Shown: positions 17,218 to 25,516 of the stretch, one piece after another
How the letters are laid out: every line of letters begins with the position of its first letter
Numbering within the stretch: position 1 is the first letter of the stretch
Source: Spirochaetaceae bacterium UBA6243
GTDB taxonomy: Bacteria > Spirochaetota > Spirochaetia > Treponematales > Rectinemataceae
Assembly: GCA_002441395.1 (NCBI GenBank)
Contig: DJVZ01000045.1
Location: 30,686 to 94,685, forward strand
DNA length: 64,000 nt
Direction: 5' to 3'
Notes under the pieces: generated by a model
What the model was told of the DNA's origin: nothing
Databases searched by the model: none
What the model saw: the letters and a program-made list of their open reading frames with translations, nothing else
Made by a program: the position numbers and the translations under genes

Positions 17218-18137
17218 GACTTTCTTCCTTTCAGGGAGCGCCCCACTATGACGACAATGATCAAAACAAAGAATACAATCTCTGCCCAATCCCGGGTTGG
17301 ACGGAAGGCTCTCAGGAAATTCTCCGCGACCCCCAGAAGCACGCTTGCACCAAGTATGCCAGGTATATTGCCGACACCAGCCATTGCGATAAGGCAGAAA
17401 CTCTTCATTGTAAATGGCGTGCCAACACCGGGGAAAATTGCCGATTTTGTAAGGAAAAGCGCTCCCATAGCGCCAACGAGCGCCATCGCAAGCGCAAATA
17501 CAAGGCCATACGTCCGATAGACATCAATGCCGACAATCGCGGCGCCTCGCGGATTCTGGCCGACTGCGAGGGCTGCTTTGCCTGTCGTCGTTTTCGTAAG
17601 GAAAAATTGAAGTCCATACGTATACACGATCGCTACGGCCACAAAGACAAAAGACCAGGTTCCAAACGTTATGTCTCCGATATCCATGGACGCGGAGACA
17701 TAATCGAGCGGTATTTTATAGGTCTGGGAAGTAAAGATCAGGTTGATGGTCTGGGTAAACGCAATTGCAAGTCCAAAGGTGAGGATGAGTTGATTCAGTT
17801 CAGGGCCTTTGAGCGCTCTCCGAATCGTCAATTGGAATATAACCCAGCCAAAGATCGCGGTAACAATAGCCGTAGGAATTATCGCCAGCAGTGGGTCCAT
17901 ACCCAAGGCCTTGCATGCGGAATATGCGGCGTATGCTGCGACCATCATAAACTCGCCATGAGAAAGATTTACGATATGGACAATGCCAAGAACCAGTCCC
18001 ATCGGAATGGCGACAGCTGCATAGAGGCCGGCGGCCTGCAATCCATAAATAAGAACCGTTGGTTTCCATAGAATAAGTGCGATTGTAGCCGCTATGCTCA
18101 TCGCGGCGATGATCGCTGTACGTCGTTTTACTACCAT
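17214..18137 (-). CDS. livH: Branched-chain-type ABC transporter permease LivH
   Basis: 307 residues and highly hydrophobic, with the LivH hallmarks NLSHGEFMMVAAY (about residues 57-69) and AIAGVGNIPGILG-like MAGVGNIPGILGAS near 250. It is first among the four transport-core genes and lies 89 bases downstream of the binding-protein gene. A GC inverted repeat (18165-18170 and 18198-18203) in that gap could act as a processing or attenuation hairpin between the binding protein and the membrane genes. Confidence 0.92.
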   Translation of the reverse strand: MVVKRRTAIIAAMSIAATIALILWKPTVLIYGLQAAGLYAAVAIPMGLVLGIVHIVNLSHGEFMMVAAYAAYSACKALGMDPLLAIIPTAIVTAIFGWVIFQLTIRRALKGPELNQLILTFGLAIAFTQTINLIFTSQTYKIPLDYVSASMDIGDITFGTWSFVFVAVAIVYTYGLQFFLTKTTTGKAALAVGQNPRGAAIVGIDVYRTYGLVFALAMALVGAMGALFLTKSAIFPGVGTPFTMKSFCLIAMAGVGNIPGILGASVLLGVAENFLRAFRPTRDWAEIVFFVLIIVVIVGRSLKGRKS

Positions 18138-18226
18138 CTTGACTGCCTGTATGCTTAGACTATGCCGCCGCAGGGCAACGCATCTCGCGCTTTCCTACGG
18201 CGGACTTCATAATTTTATTAATTAAG

Positions 18227-19438
18227 TTACTTCCACGCGGGGAACGGATAGACCGGCTCTGCAGTAGCAGCTTCAAAAGGCCAAATGACTTCCTGGAACC
18301 CACCCTGCCACTGAAGAATCTTCTGCCTCGTGATACCTTGATGCTTGATGATGTTGGAAGGCTTGAAGGTGATGGTCTCTCCGAGCGGAGAAGCATATTT
18401 GGTCGCTTCAAGGGCTTTTATGAGCGGAGCGGTCTCGGTCGTTCCCGCCGCCTTGATGCCGTCGGCAAGAATGTACACTGCGGAATAGGAGAGCGGCGCA
18501 AAGTAGGTTGCGGGCTCTTCTTTGTATTTCGCGACATAATTCTTATAGAACTTGGCGCTCGCCGGATTGTTGTCATTCATCGCTGGCGACCACATGCCAT
18601 AAAGCATGACATTGCGGGAAAGCTTGGAAGAACCAAAGCCAATGGGCCATCCTGGAGGGGCTCCAAGGTAAATACCGGGACTGAATTTCATGGCTTTCGA
18701 CTGTTCGAGCAGAGGAAGAGCATCGGCATCGTAGCCAGCCCAGAGGAAAAGGTCCGGCTTGAAGGCTTTTGCAGCTTCGAGTACTGAGGTATAGTCGCCT
18801 CCGCCAAAGAGCGCGCTCTTGAATGAAGCGCCGTCGACGATGTAGCGGTTATCGCCCCCGAAGAGGATCTTCGTCGCGTCCCACGATGACTTGCCGAAAG
18901 CTCCTTCCTCATATGCCAGGAAAATCTTCCTTATTTTAATATTCGGATATTGCTTCTGGATCGCATCCCAGCCTTCAGCGTAGGAGGCGCCCTGGTTGTA
19001 GTCCCACGGATGGATATGGAAATAGAAATCTGACTCGGGGCTTGGGCCGAGCGCTTTCTCTACCGTTACGCTGCCCGCGGCACCAGTCGACATAACCACT
19101 TTGCCATATTTTTTGAAGGCGGGGATTTTTCCAAGCTCAGCACCAGAACCCATGCCGCCCATAAAGACATCGACTTTGTCCACAGTGGCCAGTTTTTCAA
19201 CGGCTGCCGCCGCCTTATCTGCCTTGCCTTCATCGTCGACAACGATGAGATCAAGCTTTTTGCCAAGTATGCCACCTGCAGCATTGATTTCGTCCACCGC
19301 CATCTGCGCGGCGGCACTACCCTGCTTGCCCGTGATATCGGCAAGCGTCCATATGCCGCCGATCTTGATGGTGCCCTGCGCATATGCACTGCCCGCAATA
19401 AGCGCGAACACTGCCAGTGCTAACATCATTCTTTTCAT
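18227..19438 (-). CDS. Liv-type periplasmic substrate-binding protein
   Basis: 403 residues. The signal peptide is MKRMMLALAVFALIAGSAYA with cleavage before Gln, so the protein is predicted to be soluble in the periplasm. The mature part is a type I periplasmic binding fold (IKIGGIWTLADITGKQG, AVDEINAAGGILGKKL, IVVDDEGKAD). The ligand-contacting serine/threonine region is atypical for a leucine binder and the ligand is unknown. Its position next to KAS III-like, thiolase and hydrolase genes suggests an organic acid. AGGAGG precedes the ATG. Confidence 0.9.
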   Translation of the reverse strand: MKRMMLALAVFALIAGSAYAQGTIKIGGIWTLADITGKQGSAAAQMAVDEINAAGGILGKKLDLIVVDDEGKADKAAAAVEKLATVDKVDVFMGGMGSGAELGKIPAFKKYGKVVMSTGAAGSVTVEKALGPSPESDFYFHIHPWDYNQGASYAEGWDAIQKQYPNIKIRKIFLAYEEGAFGKSSWDATKILFGGDNRYIVDGASFKSALFGGGDYTSVLEAAKAFKPDLFLWAGYDADALPLLEQSKAMKFSPGIYLGAPPGWPIGFGSSKLSRNVMLYGMWSPAMNDNNPASAKFYKNYVAKYKEEPATYFAPLSYSAVYILADGIKAAGTTETAPLIKALEATKYASPLGETITFKPSNIIKHQGITRQKILQWQGGFQEVIWPFEAATAEPVYPFPAWK

Positions 19439-19517
19439 GAATGCCTCCTAGAAACCGCCCCTTAAGGCTGCGGCTTTTTTATTATCCGGCCAAGACGAAC
19501 CCGGCCGGTAGTAACCA

Positions 19518-20543
19518 TTAACTCTTTACGCTTTCCTGCCACGCACCCCACTGCACTACGGTGCACGCCCACACAAAACCAAGTCCTGCCCCAACCATCA
19601 CGATCCGGCTGCCCTCACGTATCTTGCCCGTCTCCAACCCCAGCTTTATCGAGAGAAGCTGATCGTTCTGCCCCAGGTGCCCATAGTTTTCAAGATAAGT
19701 CGATTGATCCTCCCTCAAGCCCAGTTCCTGAAGTGCTGCCAGATGCGCGCTCCGCTTGAAGTGCAGAATCGCAAGATAATCGATACCTTGCTCCACGAAA
19801 CCGCTCTTCCGCATTGATTCGCGGATGACCGCGTAGAAATTCGGCATTGTGACCTCACCAAGCTTCTGCTTGAATGCCTGCTCATCGGGCACGATAAATG
19901 ATGCATGCAGCGCGTCTTCGGGCTTGGGCGGCCATGCTTTCGAGCCGAACACCGGCACCACGCACATCTCCGAGAGAGAACCATCACCTTTGAACGCCGA
20001 GGAAAGCACGACATTTCGTCCAAGATTCTTTTTAAGCACGCATGCCGAGCCTGCCGAGCCAATGTCCATCATGAACCGTGTCGGTGGATATGAGGGATCA
20101 ATTAAATCGTTGTTTCGATATCCTGAAACAAGAAGGACCGTATTCAGATCATCGCGGACCATCATGAGCGACTTGGCGACGTCGAGAGCGGCCATCATCG
20201 AACCGCACATCGCCTCCATATCGAAGCTCCATGCACGGGTTGCGCCGAGCTGATTCGCTACATAAAGACCTGCGAGCCAACACGGATAATCCTTGTGCTG
20301 GGCTCCACACCAGATGAGAAGGTCGATGTCCTCTGCTTTTATGCCCGCATCATCGAGTGCGGCTTTTGCAGCCATCATCCCCATATAGCTTGTCGTTTCT
20401 TCCGGCCCCGCAATCGGCTTCCGCTTAATGCCAAACTTGAGCGCAATGACATCCTCCGGCACAGTCGTCGCTTTTGCCAAGTCTGCCGCAGTCATGTAAT
20501 GTTTTGGAATGTAAAGCCCAATACCCGCAACTCCTACGTGCAT
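19518..20543 (-). CDS. KAS III-like thiolase-superfamily enzyme, Asn of the triad replaced
   Basis: 341 residues of the ketoacyl synthase III fold. The nucleophile is Cys113 in EAMCGSM and a histidine is kept in LAILHFK. The loop that normally carries the third triad residue (YGN) reads YGHLGQND, so Asn is replaced by His. Decarboxylative condensation is therefore doubtful; an acyl transfer or keto-acid reaction is possible. It is the first gene of the minus-strand series leading into livJ-type, livHMGF, hydrolases and thiolase. Its promoter carries the motif shared with the divergent tandem-TetR gene. Confidence 0.82.
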   Translation of the reverse strand: MHVGVAGIGLYIPKHYMTAADLAKATTVPEDVIALKFGIKRKPIAGPEETTSYMGMMAAKAALDDAGIKAEDIDLLIWCGAQHKDYPCWLAGLYVANQLGATRAWSFDMEAMCGSMMAALDVAKSLMMVRDDLNTVLLVSGYRNNDLIDPSYPPTRFMMDIGSAGSACVLKKNLGRNVVLSSAFKGDGSLSEMCVVPVFGSKAWPPKPEDALHASFIVPDEQAFKQKLGEVTMPNFYAVIRESMRKSGFVEQGIDYLAILHFKRSAHLAALQELGLREDQSTYLENYGHLGQNDQLLSIKLGLETGKIREGSRIVMVGAGLGFVWACTVVQWGAWQESVKS

Positions 20544-20571
20544 CGTCTACTCCCTTCATGCGCGTAATAGA

Positions 20572-20586
20572 TGAATCATCTCTCAC
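20572..20586. promoter_or_regulatory. Shared operator candidate, copy 1
   Basis: TGAATC-ATC-TCTCAC. The core TGAATC-N3-TCTCAC recurs at 20798-20812 beside the other divergent promoter. This copy begins four bases downstream (in transcription direction) of the -10 box of the KAS III-like gene promoter, so it overlaps the expected transcription start. It overlaps an 11-base palindrome, GATGAATCATC (20570-20580). Confidence 0.6.
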
Positions 20587-20589
20587 ACT

Positions 20590-20618
20590 ATTGTTGAACG
20601 GTTTTTGTTATCCGTCAA
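20590..20618 (-). promoter_or_regulatory. Promoter of the KAS III-like/Liv operon
   Basis: On the minus strand, TTGACG (20618-20613), a 17-base spacer and AACAAT (20595-20590). It is followed at once by operator copy 1 and reads towards the gene starting at 20543. Confidence 0.6.
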
Positions 20619-20752
20619 GAGGAAAAATTCATTTTTTTGACACATAGCGTCGATTGTAAAAATTTATTATCTATTATCTTGTTTTAATATATATAATTAA
20701 ACAATTTTACTCAAACTGGTCCATTACTTGTACATTTCTTGAAAGTTTTCGC

Positions 20753-20781
20753 TTGCGCATATGAAAAAGCAAGGTTATACT
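20753..20781 (+). promoter_or_regulatory. Promoter of the tandem-TetR gene
   Basis: TTGCGC (20753-20758), exactly 17 bases, then TATACT (20776-20781). Operator copy 2 begins 16 bases after the -10 box, and the chosen ATG lies at 20826. Confidence 0.65.
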
Positions 20782-20794
20782 AAGGATACGTAAG

Positions 20795-20814
20795 AAGTGA
20801 ATCGCTTCTCACTT
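20795..20814. promoter_or_regulatory. Shared operator candidate, copy 2
   Basis: It contains TGAATC-GCT-TCTCAC (20798-20812), the same core and spacing as copy 1. It is framed by an inverted repeat AAGTGA (20795-20800) and TCACTT (20809-20814). Lying between the TATACT box and the start codon, it is placed for autorepression by the TetR-type product. Confidence 0.6.
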
Positions 20815-20825
20815 TGAAGGCAACA

Positions 20826-21974
20826 ATGAACTCAGATACGCGGCAAGCGCTTATAGACAGCGCGGTAACTCTTTTCTCCACCAAGTGGTATGGCACAGTA
20901 TCAGTGGCTGAGATCTGCCGGTCTGCCGGCCTTTCCAATGGCGCATTCTATCGGCATTTCAAAAACAAAGAAGAAATCTTCTGTGCCATTTTGGATCATG
21001 TTGTGCAGCAGATTGAGAAAGCGCTCAAACCTTTGTCCAGCATGGAGCTATCACAAAGACTGCCGAATTTCGTCTCTATTATTTATAACTTTTCCCAAGA
21101 CTATACGCCACTCGTGCGCGTGTTCCGGGAAGGACAGTATCGGCTCTTTGAATATGAGCGAAAGCTCAAAGATGTATACGAGCATGCCTTTCAGGTAGTC
21201 TTTGGAAGAACGCCCTCGATAACAGAATACCTCTTTGCGCTCGCCGGGCTGAGATTCGCGAGCATCCGCGCGGCATTGCACCAAATTCCCGTGCAGACCG
21301 ATGCGCTCGTGACAATTTTAAGCAAAGGTCTTTTTAAAACACAGCCTATCAATGCCGACAGGATATTTGCGACATCGATCACACCGCTCCCCATTGAACT
21401 TTGGCCGGACAGCAGGGACCTTTTGCTTGCCGAAGGCCGGAAATTGTTCGGTGAAAAAGGGTACTTCGAAACAAACATTCATGACGTAACCTCAAATGCA
21501 GGGCTGGCCATTGGTTCCTTTTACCGCTACTTCGAAAGCAAAGAATCCTTCTATAAGGAGGTCATTCGCTCGGTAGGAAGGGATGTGCGCCATTTTATCA
21601 GCTTGAATCTTGGAAACGGCCTCAACCGGGTTGAACGTGAAATGCGCGGATTGTGGCTGTTCATTCTTTTTCTCTCGATGGACCGCTACTGCTACAATAT
21701 AGTGCGCGAAGCGGAATTTGTGCTCCCGAATGAAGTGCGGGATTACTACGATGCCTTCCACAGAGGTTATCTCAAGCGGGAAGATGCTTCCCTCACCTGC
21801 GATTCGACGACGTGCATCGAATTCATGCTTGGGGTGGCCCACTATCTCGGCATTGAAGTCATTTTCGATAAATCTCCGGAAATTGCCCGTCAAACCATAG
21901 AAGAAATGGGGCAATTATATATACACGGGCTAGGAGAAATGCAACGACCGGATGAATCAGCATCAGTTCTGTAA
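20826..21974 (+). CDS. Tandem TetR regulator: two complete TetR units in one chain
   Basis: 382 residues, about twice a normal TetR protein. The first DNA-binding domain spans about 5-55 (TVSVAEICRSAGLSNGAFYRHF with the helix-turn-helix at SVAEIC to YRHF). A second full one starts near 192 (LLLAEGRKLFGEKGY, then IHDVTSNAGLAIGSFYRYF). Each is followed by roughly 130 residues resembling a ligand/dimer domain. The halves differ strongly in sequence, so any duplication or fusion is old. It probably binds the twin motifs in its own and the divergent promoter; the ligand may be an acyl-CoA. The ATG at 20826 is preferred over a TTG four codons upstream because GAAGG precedes it. Confidence 0.88.
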   Translation: MNSDTRQALIDSAVTLFSTKWYGTVSVAEICRSAGLSNGAFYRHFKNKEEIFCAILDHVVQQIEKALKPLSSMELSQRLPNFVSIIYNFSQDYTPLVRVFREGQYRLFEYERKLKDVYEHAFQVVFGRTPSITEYLFALAGLRFASIRAALHQIPVQTDALVTILSKGLFKTQPINADRIFATSITPLPIELWPDSRDLLLAEGRKLFGEKGYFETNIHDVTSNAGLAIGSFYRYFESKESFYKEVIRSVGRDVRHFISLNLGNGLNRVEREMRGLWLFILFLSMDRYCYNIVREAEFVLPNEVRDYYDAFHRGYLKREDASLTCDSTTCIEFMLGVAHYLGIEVIFDKSPEIARQTIEEMGQLYIHGLGEMQRPDESASVL

Positions 21975-21986
21975 ATGGAGGAACAT

Positions 21987-22994
21987 ATGCCAAAGGCAGT
22001 GATTATCGGTACAGGTTTATACGCACCTGGCGAACCGATCGACAATGTGACACTAAAAAAATTGACCGGTGTCGAATTCAATGCGGAGCGCCAGGAAGCA
22101 AAGATTGGCATTAAGAAGAGACATATCGCACGTCTTTCCGGATTGCAGGAAAGCACCGCGGACTTCGCAGAAAAAGCAGCCCGTCACGCCCTCGAGGCTG
22201 CCGGCGTCGACCCGAAGGAAGTCGGACTTTTCATTGTCGCAACGGACACCCCTGAATACATCTCTCCCGCAACATCGATCGTCCTGCAGGGACGCCTCCA
22301 GGGAGGCGAGACAGACGCGAAATCCTTTGATGTGGGCGCTTCCTGTGCAAGTTTTGTCGAAGCGCTCGATGCGGCGGCGCGACACATCATGACCGATTCC
22401 AGCCTGCGCTACGCAGTGGTCGTGGGGGTATACAACATGCCCGCCTACATCCGCGATGGCGACGCCTTTGGATGGTCCATCTTCGCCGACGGGGCCGGAG
22501 CCGTCGTGCTCGAGCGGCAGGAAGACAGCAGCTCGGGCTACATCGATGGCGCCTTTGTCACCGACGGGACCCAGTGGAATTTCGTCGGCGTCTATGCAGG
22601 CGGTACAAGGCTGCCCGTCACGCGCGAGCGTCTCGATGCAGGAGAATATGGCCTTCAGCTGCTGCAAAGACTACCGGGCGACAGGAATGTGAAGCTTTGG
22701 CCTCCTATCGTATTGCGTCTTCTTGAAAAAGCGGGGATGTCCCAATCGGCGGTGAACCATTATCTGTTCACCCAGATCAACAAATCAGTGATCGAGCAGG
22801 TAATGGAAGTTCTTGGAGAACCGCTTGAGAAAACTACCATGGTGATGGACCGCTATGGCTATACAGGCTCAGGCTGCATCCCCATGGCCCTTCATGAAGC
22901 CATTCAGGCAGGACGCATAAAGAAAGGTGACCTCGTTGTGCTGGTCGCCTCTGGGGCTGGGCTCGCCGTCGGCGCCTCGCTTTTAAGGATTTGA
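21987..22994 (+). CDS. KAS III-like enzyme with Cys only; His and Asn replaced
   Basis: 335 residues of the KAS III fold. Cys120 in VGASCASF is kept. The usual PHQAN histidine motif reads FTQIN, putting Thr at the His position. The YGN motif reads YGYTGSG, with Tyr at the Asn position. The loss of two triad members argues against classical FabH chemistry. The C-terminal pattern CIPMALHEAI keeps the family fold. GGAGG precedes the ATG at 21987, 12 bases after the tandem-TetR stop, and the CoA-transferase gene follows 44 bases later: a three-gene operon. Confidence 0.83.
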   Translation: MPKAVIIGTGLYAPGEPIDNVTLKKLTGVEFNAERQEAKIGIKKRHIARLSGLQESTADFAEKAARHALEAAGVDPKEVGLFIVATDTPEYISPATSIVLQGRLQGGETDAKSFDVGASCASFVEALDAAARHIMTDSSLRYAVVVGVYNMPAYIRDGDAFGWSIFADGAGAVVLERQEDSSSGYIDGAFVTDGTQWNFVGVYAGGTRLPVTRERLDAGEYGLQLLQRLPGDRNVKLWPPIVLRLLEKAGMSQSAVNHYLFTQINKSVIEQVMEVLGEPLEKTTMVMDRYGYTGSGCIPMALHEAIQAGRIKKGDLVVLVASGAGLAVGASLLRI

Positions 22995-23038
22995 GTACGA
23001 AAGGATCAATGCAATTCATTATAAGATTAGGAGGCAAT

Positions 23039-24346
23039 ATGAATTTGCAGGATGAGTATAAGCGCAAACTTATTTCAATTCCTGATGCGGTTTCGAAAAT
23101 CAAGAGCAACGACAATATCGTCGTGGCGATGTGCGCGTCCGAGCCACAAGGCTGCATGGATCAATTCCATACCGTGGCCGACGGTGTCGAGAATGTACGC
23201 GTGTTTTCCTGCCTTACGCTCAAGGCATATGATTTTTACATGATACCTGAGATGAAAGGACATTTTGAGCTTGCAAGCTGGTTCCATGCACCGGGATCGC
23301 GCGCCGCCCTGAAGAAGCATACAGGAACAGTCACCTATGTGCCCAACATGCTGCACCGGTCCGCGACCGATTTTATTTTTGCGCGCAAGCCCCATATTTT
23401 CTTCGGTACCTGTACTCCGCCCGACAAGCATGGCTTTGTGTCGCTCTCTCTCGGAATCACCTATGAAAAAGACATTTTGGAAAACGCAGACCTTGTGATT
23501 CTGGAGGTAAATCCACTTTTGCCGCGGACCTTCGGCGACACACACCTGCATGTTTCTCACGTAGACTATTTTGTCGAGTACGAGCAGCTCGTCCCGGAAC
23601 TTCCTTCGCCTCAGCCCAGCGAAACAGACCTCACTATCGGCAGATACATCGGGGAACTTGTCGAAGACGGCTCGACTATCCAGCTCGGCATTGGTGGCAT
23701 TCCGAACGCCGCCGCCCTGGCCCTGCGGGACAAGAAGAATCTCGGCGTCCATACTGAAATGGTCGTCGACTCGATGATGGAGCTCTACGAGATGGGGGTC
23801 GTCACCAATACGGCCAAGGCCTTCCACAAGGGCAAATTCGTCGCCACATTCGCCATGGGTTCGCGCAAGCTGTATGACTGGCTCGACGACAATGTGGCGG
23901 TTGAATTCATGCGGGGCAAATGGGTGAACAATCCATCGGTCGTGTCCCAAAACTCGAAAATGGTCTCGGTCAACACCTGTTTGATGGCCGACCTCACCGG
24001 CCAAGTCGCGAGCGAAAGTCTGGGGCCTGTGCAGTATTCGGGCACCGGCGGCCAATCCGACACCGCAGAGGGTGCGGTTGAAGGTTTCGATGGGAAAGGC
24101 AAGAGCATCATCGCATGCTACAGCACCGCAAAAAACGGCACCGTCTCCACCATTGTGCCAATGCTGACGGAGGGTACTGCCGTGACCTTGCATCGAAGCC
24201 TTGTAGACTATGTGGTGACCGAATTCGGCATTGCGAGCCTGCGCGGCAAAACCGTACGGGAACGGGCGCGCGAGCTTATTTCGGTTGCACATCCAAATTT
24301 CAGGGCGGAACTCACCGAAAAAGCAAAGACAATCGGGTATCTATGA
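23039..24346 (+). CDS. Acetyl-CoA hydrolase/CoA-transferase family protein
   Basis: 435 residues of the family that includes 4-hydroxybutyrate and butyryl-CoA:acetate CoA-transferases, which move CoA between carboxylic acids. LGIGGIPNAAALAL (about 220-233) and HTEMVVDS, with the likely catalytic Glu, are visible, as are VNTCLMADLTGQV and the C-terminal VVTEFGIASLRGKT. It could charge a substrate of the island using acetyl-CoA or butyryl-CoA, in parallel with the acyl-CoA ligase at 10209. AGGAGG lies four bases before the chosen ATG. Two hairpins follow. Confidence 0.9.
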   Translation: MNLQDEYKRKLISIPDAVSKIKSNDNIVVAMCASEPQGCMDQFHTVADGVENVRVFSCLTLKAYDFYMIPEMKGHFELASWFHAPGSRAALKKHTGTVTYVPNMLHRSATDFIFARKPHIFFGTCTPPDKHGFVSLSLGITYEKDILENADLVILEVNPLLPRTFGDTHLHVSHVDYFVEYEQLVPELPSPQPSETDLTIGRYIGELVEDGSTIQLGIGGIPNAAALALRDKKNLGVHTEMVVDSMMELYEMGVVTNTAKAFHKGKFVATFAMGSRKLYDWLDDNVAVEFMRGKWVNNPSVVSQNSKMVSVNTCLMADLTGQVASESLGPVQYSGTGGQSDTAEGAVEGFDGKGKSIIACYSTAKNGTVSTIVPMLTEGTAVTLHRSLVDYVVTEFGIASLRGKTVRERARELISVAHPNFRAELTEKAKTIGYL

Positions 24347-24349
24347 TCG

Positions 24350-24379
24350 AAAGGAGCCGCGTTGAATGCGGCTCCTTTT
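24350..24379 (+). terminator. Terminator 1 after the CoA-transferase gene
   Basis: An 11-bp stem (AAAGGAGCCGC, 24350-24360, with GCGGCTCCTTT, 24368-24378) with a 7-base loop, ending in TTTT. It starts four bases after the stop codon. Confidence 0.8.
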
Positions 24380-24388
24380 GCGATTGGG

Positions 24389-24423
24389 CAGCGCCGGCCT
24401 TCGAAGCCGGCGCTGTTTTTATT
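24389..24423 (+). terminator. Terminator 2 after the CoA-transferase gene
   Basis: A perfect 10-bp GC-rich stem (CAGCGCCGGC, 24389-24398, with GCCGGCGCTG, 24406-24415) followed by TTTTTATT. It backs up terminator 1 and touches the stop codon of the convergent gene. Confidence 0.8.
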
Positions 24424-25516
24424 CTTCCTTTTGTATCCGAACATCCCCCGAGACTGTGGAAATTCTCACAGGCACAAGGCCATTTCCAATCCGCACCCTT
24501 CGCCTTCCAACGGACAGGCCATCGTGTTCGATCTCCCCTGAAACAGTCGAGATGGAAAGCGAAGCACCCCAGCCGTCAGGATATACAAGCATAATGTCTC
24601 CAGAGGCGCTGGAAATCTCGATTGCGTTGCACATGTCGTCAGCCTGGATTGAAATGTCGCCTGAAGCCGTCGATACCTTGAGATTCTCCTGACACTGGGC
24701 CAGCTTGATATCCCCGGAAGCGGTTTTTACTTCCACATCGCCCTCACATGTCTCAACAACTACATCGCCAGAGGCTGTCACAATCGACAGCGATCCGACA
24801 CGGTCCACCACATGCACATCTCCAGAGGCCGTCGAAATATCAAGCTCATCCACCGATGCGGGAATACGCAGATTTATGCGATCAGGCTCCGATGAACCCA
24901 CCAGAGTGGCAATTCTTAAAACGTCCTTGCCGGCGTGCTGCATCAGAAGCGTCGGTTCTTCTTCCTCCGGCGTATCGACTTCAAGCTCCCCATTCGAAAA
25001 GAGCACTCGTATATCCGCAGAACGCGCGCGGACCGAAACGTGGCGAAGATCGGAAAGCTCAGTTCCTTTGATTCCAAAGGAAAGGTTATATACATCTTTT
25101 AATGAGCCTTCTTTTTTTTCATCGCGATTTCGCTTGAAGATTTTTGCTATGTCGAATGCCTTTCGGATGGCCTCCTCCAAATCTTCGTCGTCTATCACAA
25201 TGCGAACCGTCTTTTTTGCAGACGGCGAGGACGAATCTTCGGCTTGACCTTCCGGCTGGCCTGTTTGATCTGTATGGTGAGGCGCGCCTGATTCGCGCTC
25301 CCCGTAAGGGCCAAGCCCCGCCGCGTCCCTCAGGCTGTCCGCGAGAGACTCGGGAGGCTCGAGCTCATCGATGATCTGCTCGGCACTTTTTTCCGGGTGT
25401 TCCCGTGCAAGGCCGTCAAGATGGTCTTCAATTTCAAGAACAATATCGTTGAGAGAAGCCTCATCGAGCCCTTCAAGTCGCTGGGCCAGAATGTCGATGT
25501 ATTCTTTTCGCGTCAT
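24419..25516 (-). CDS. HAAS-DUF4097 protein partnered with PadR
   Basis: 365 residues in two parts. Residues 1-65 (RKEYIDILAQRLEGL, then VLEIEDHLDGLAREHPEKS) match the HAAS helical domain found next to PadR regulators. After a charged linker, residues 170-365 form a DUF4097-type beta-helix, with a repeated unit built on the motif TASGD/SASGD/TVSGD about every 17-22 residues (at least six copies). No membrane helix or signal peptide is evident, so it may be cytoplasmic, unlike many homologues with membrane anchors. The start overlaps the padR stop by four bases. Function is unknown; envelope-stress or regulator-partner roles have been proposed for such modules. Confidence 0.82.
   Translation of the reverse strand: MTRKEYIDILAQRLEGLDEASLNDIVLEIEDHLDGLAREHPEKSAEQIIDELEPPESLADSLRDAAGLGPYGERESGAPHHTDQTGQPEGQAEDSSSPSAKKTVRIVIDDEDLEEAIRKAFDIAKIFKRNRDEKKEGSLKDVYNLSFGIKGTELSDLRHVSVRARSADIRVLFSNGELEVDTPEEEEPTLLMQHAGKDVLRIATLVGSSEPDRINLRIPASVDELDISTASGDVHVVDRVGSLSIVTASGDVVVETCEGDVEVKTASGDIKLAQCQENLKVSTASGDISIQADDMCNAIEISSASGDIMLVYPDGWGASLSISTVSGEIEHDGLSVGRRRVRIGNGLVPVRISTVSGDVRIQKEE

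Noticed and set aside
18165..18203. A GC inverted repeat between the Liv binding protein and livH (CCGCCG/CGGCGG)
   Set aside because: The stem is short with a long loop and no U-run, so it is not called a terminator; it is only noted as a possible processing hairpin.
19475..19505. An inverted repeat CCGGCC/GGCCGG after the KAS III-like gene
   Set aside because: On the transcribed strand it is followed by A-rich rather than U-rich sequence, so it does not look like a terminator for that operon.
23075..24292. A 405-codon open frame antisense to the CoA-transferase gene
   Set aside because: Composition (His/Arg/Gly-rich) and lack of a start signal mark it as a shadow of the real gene.
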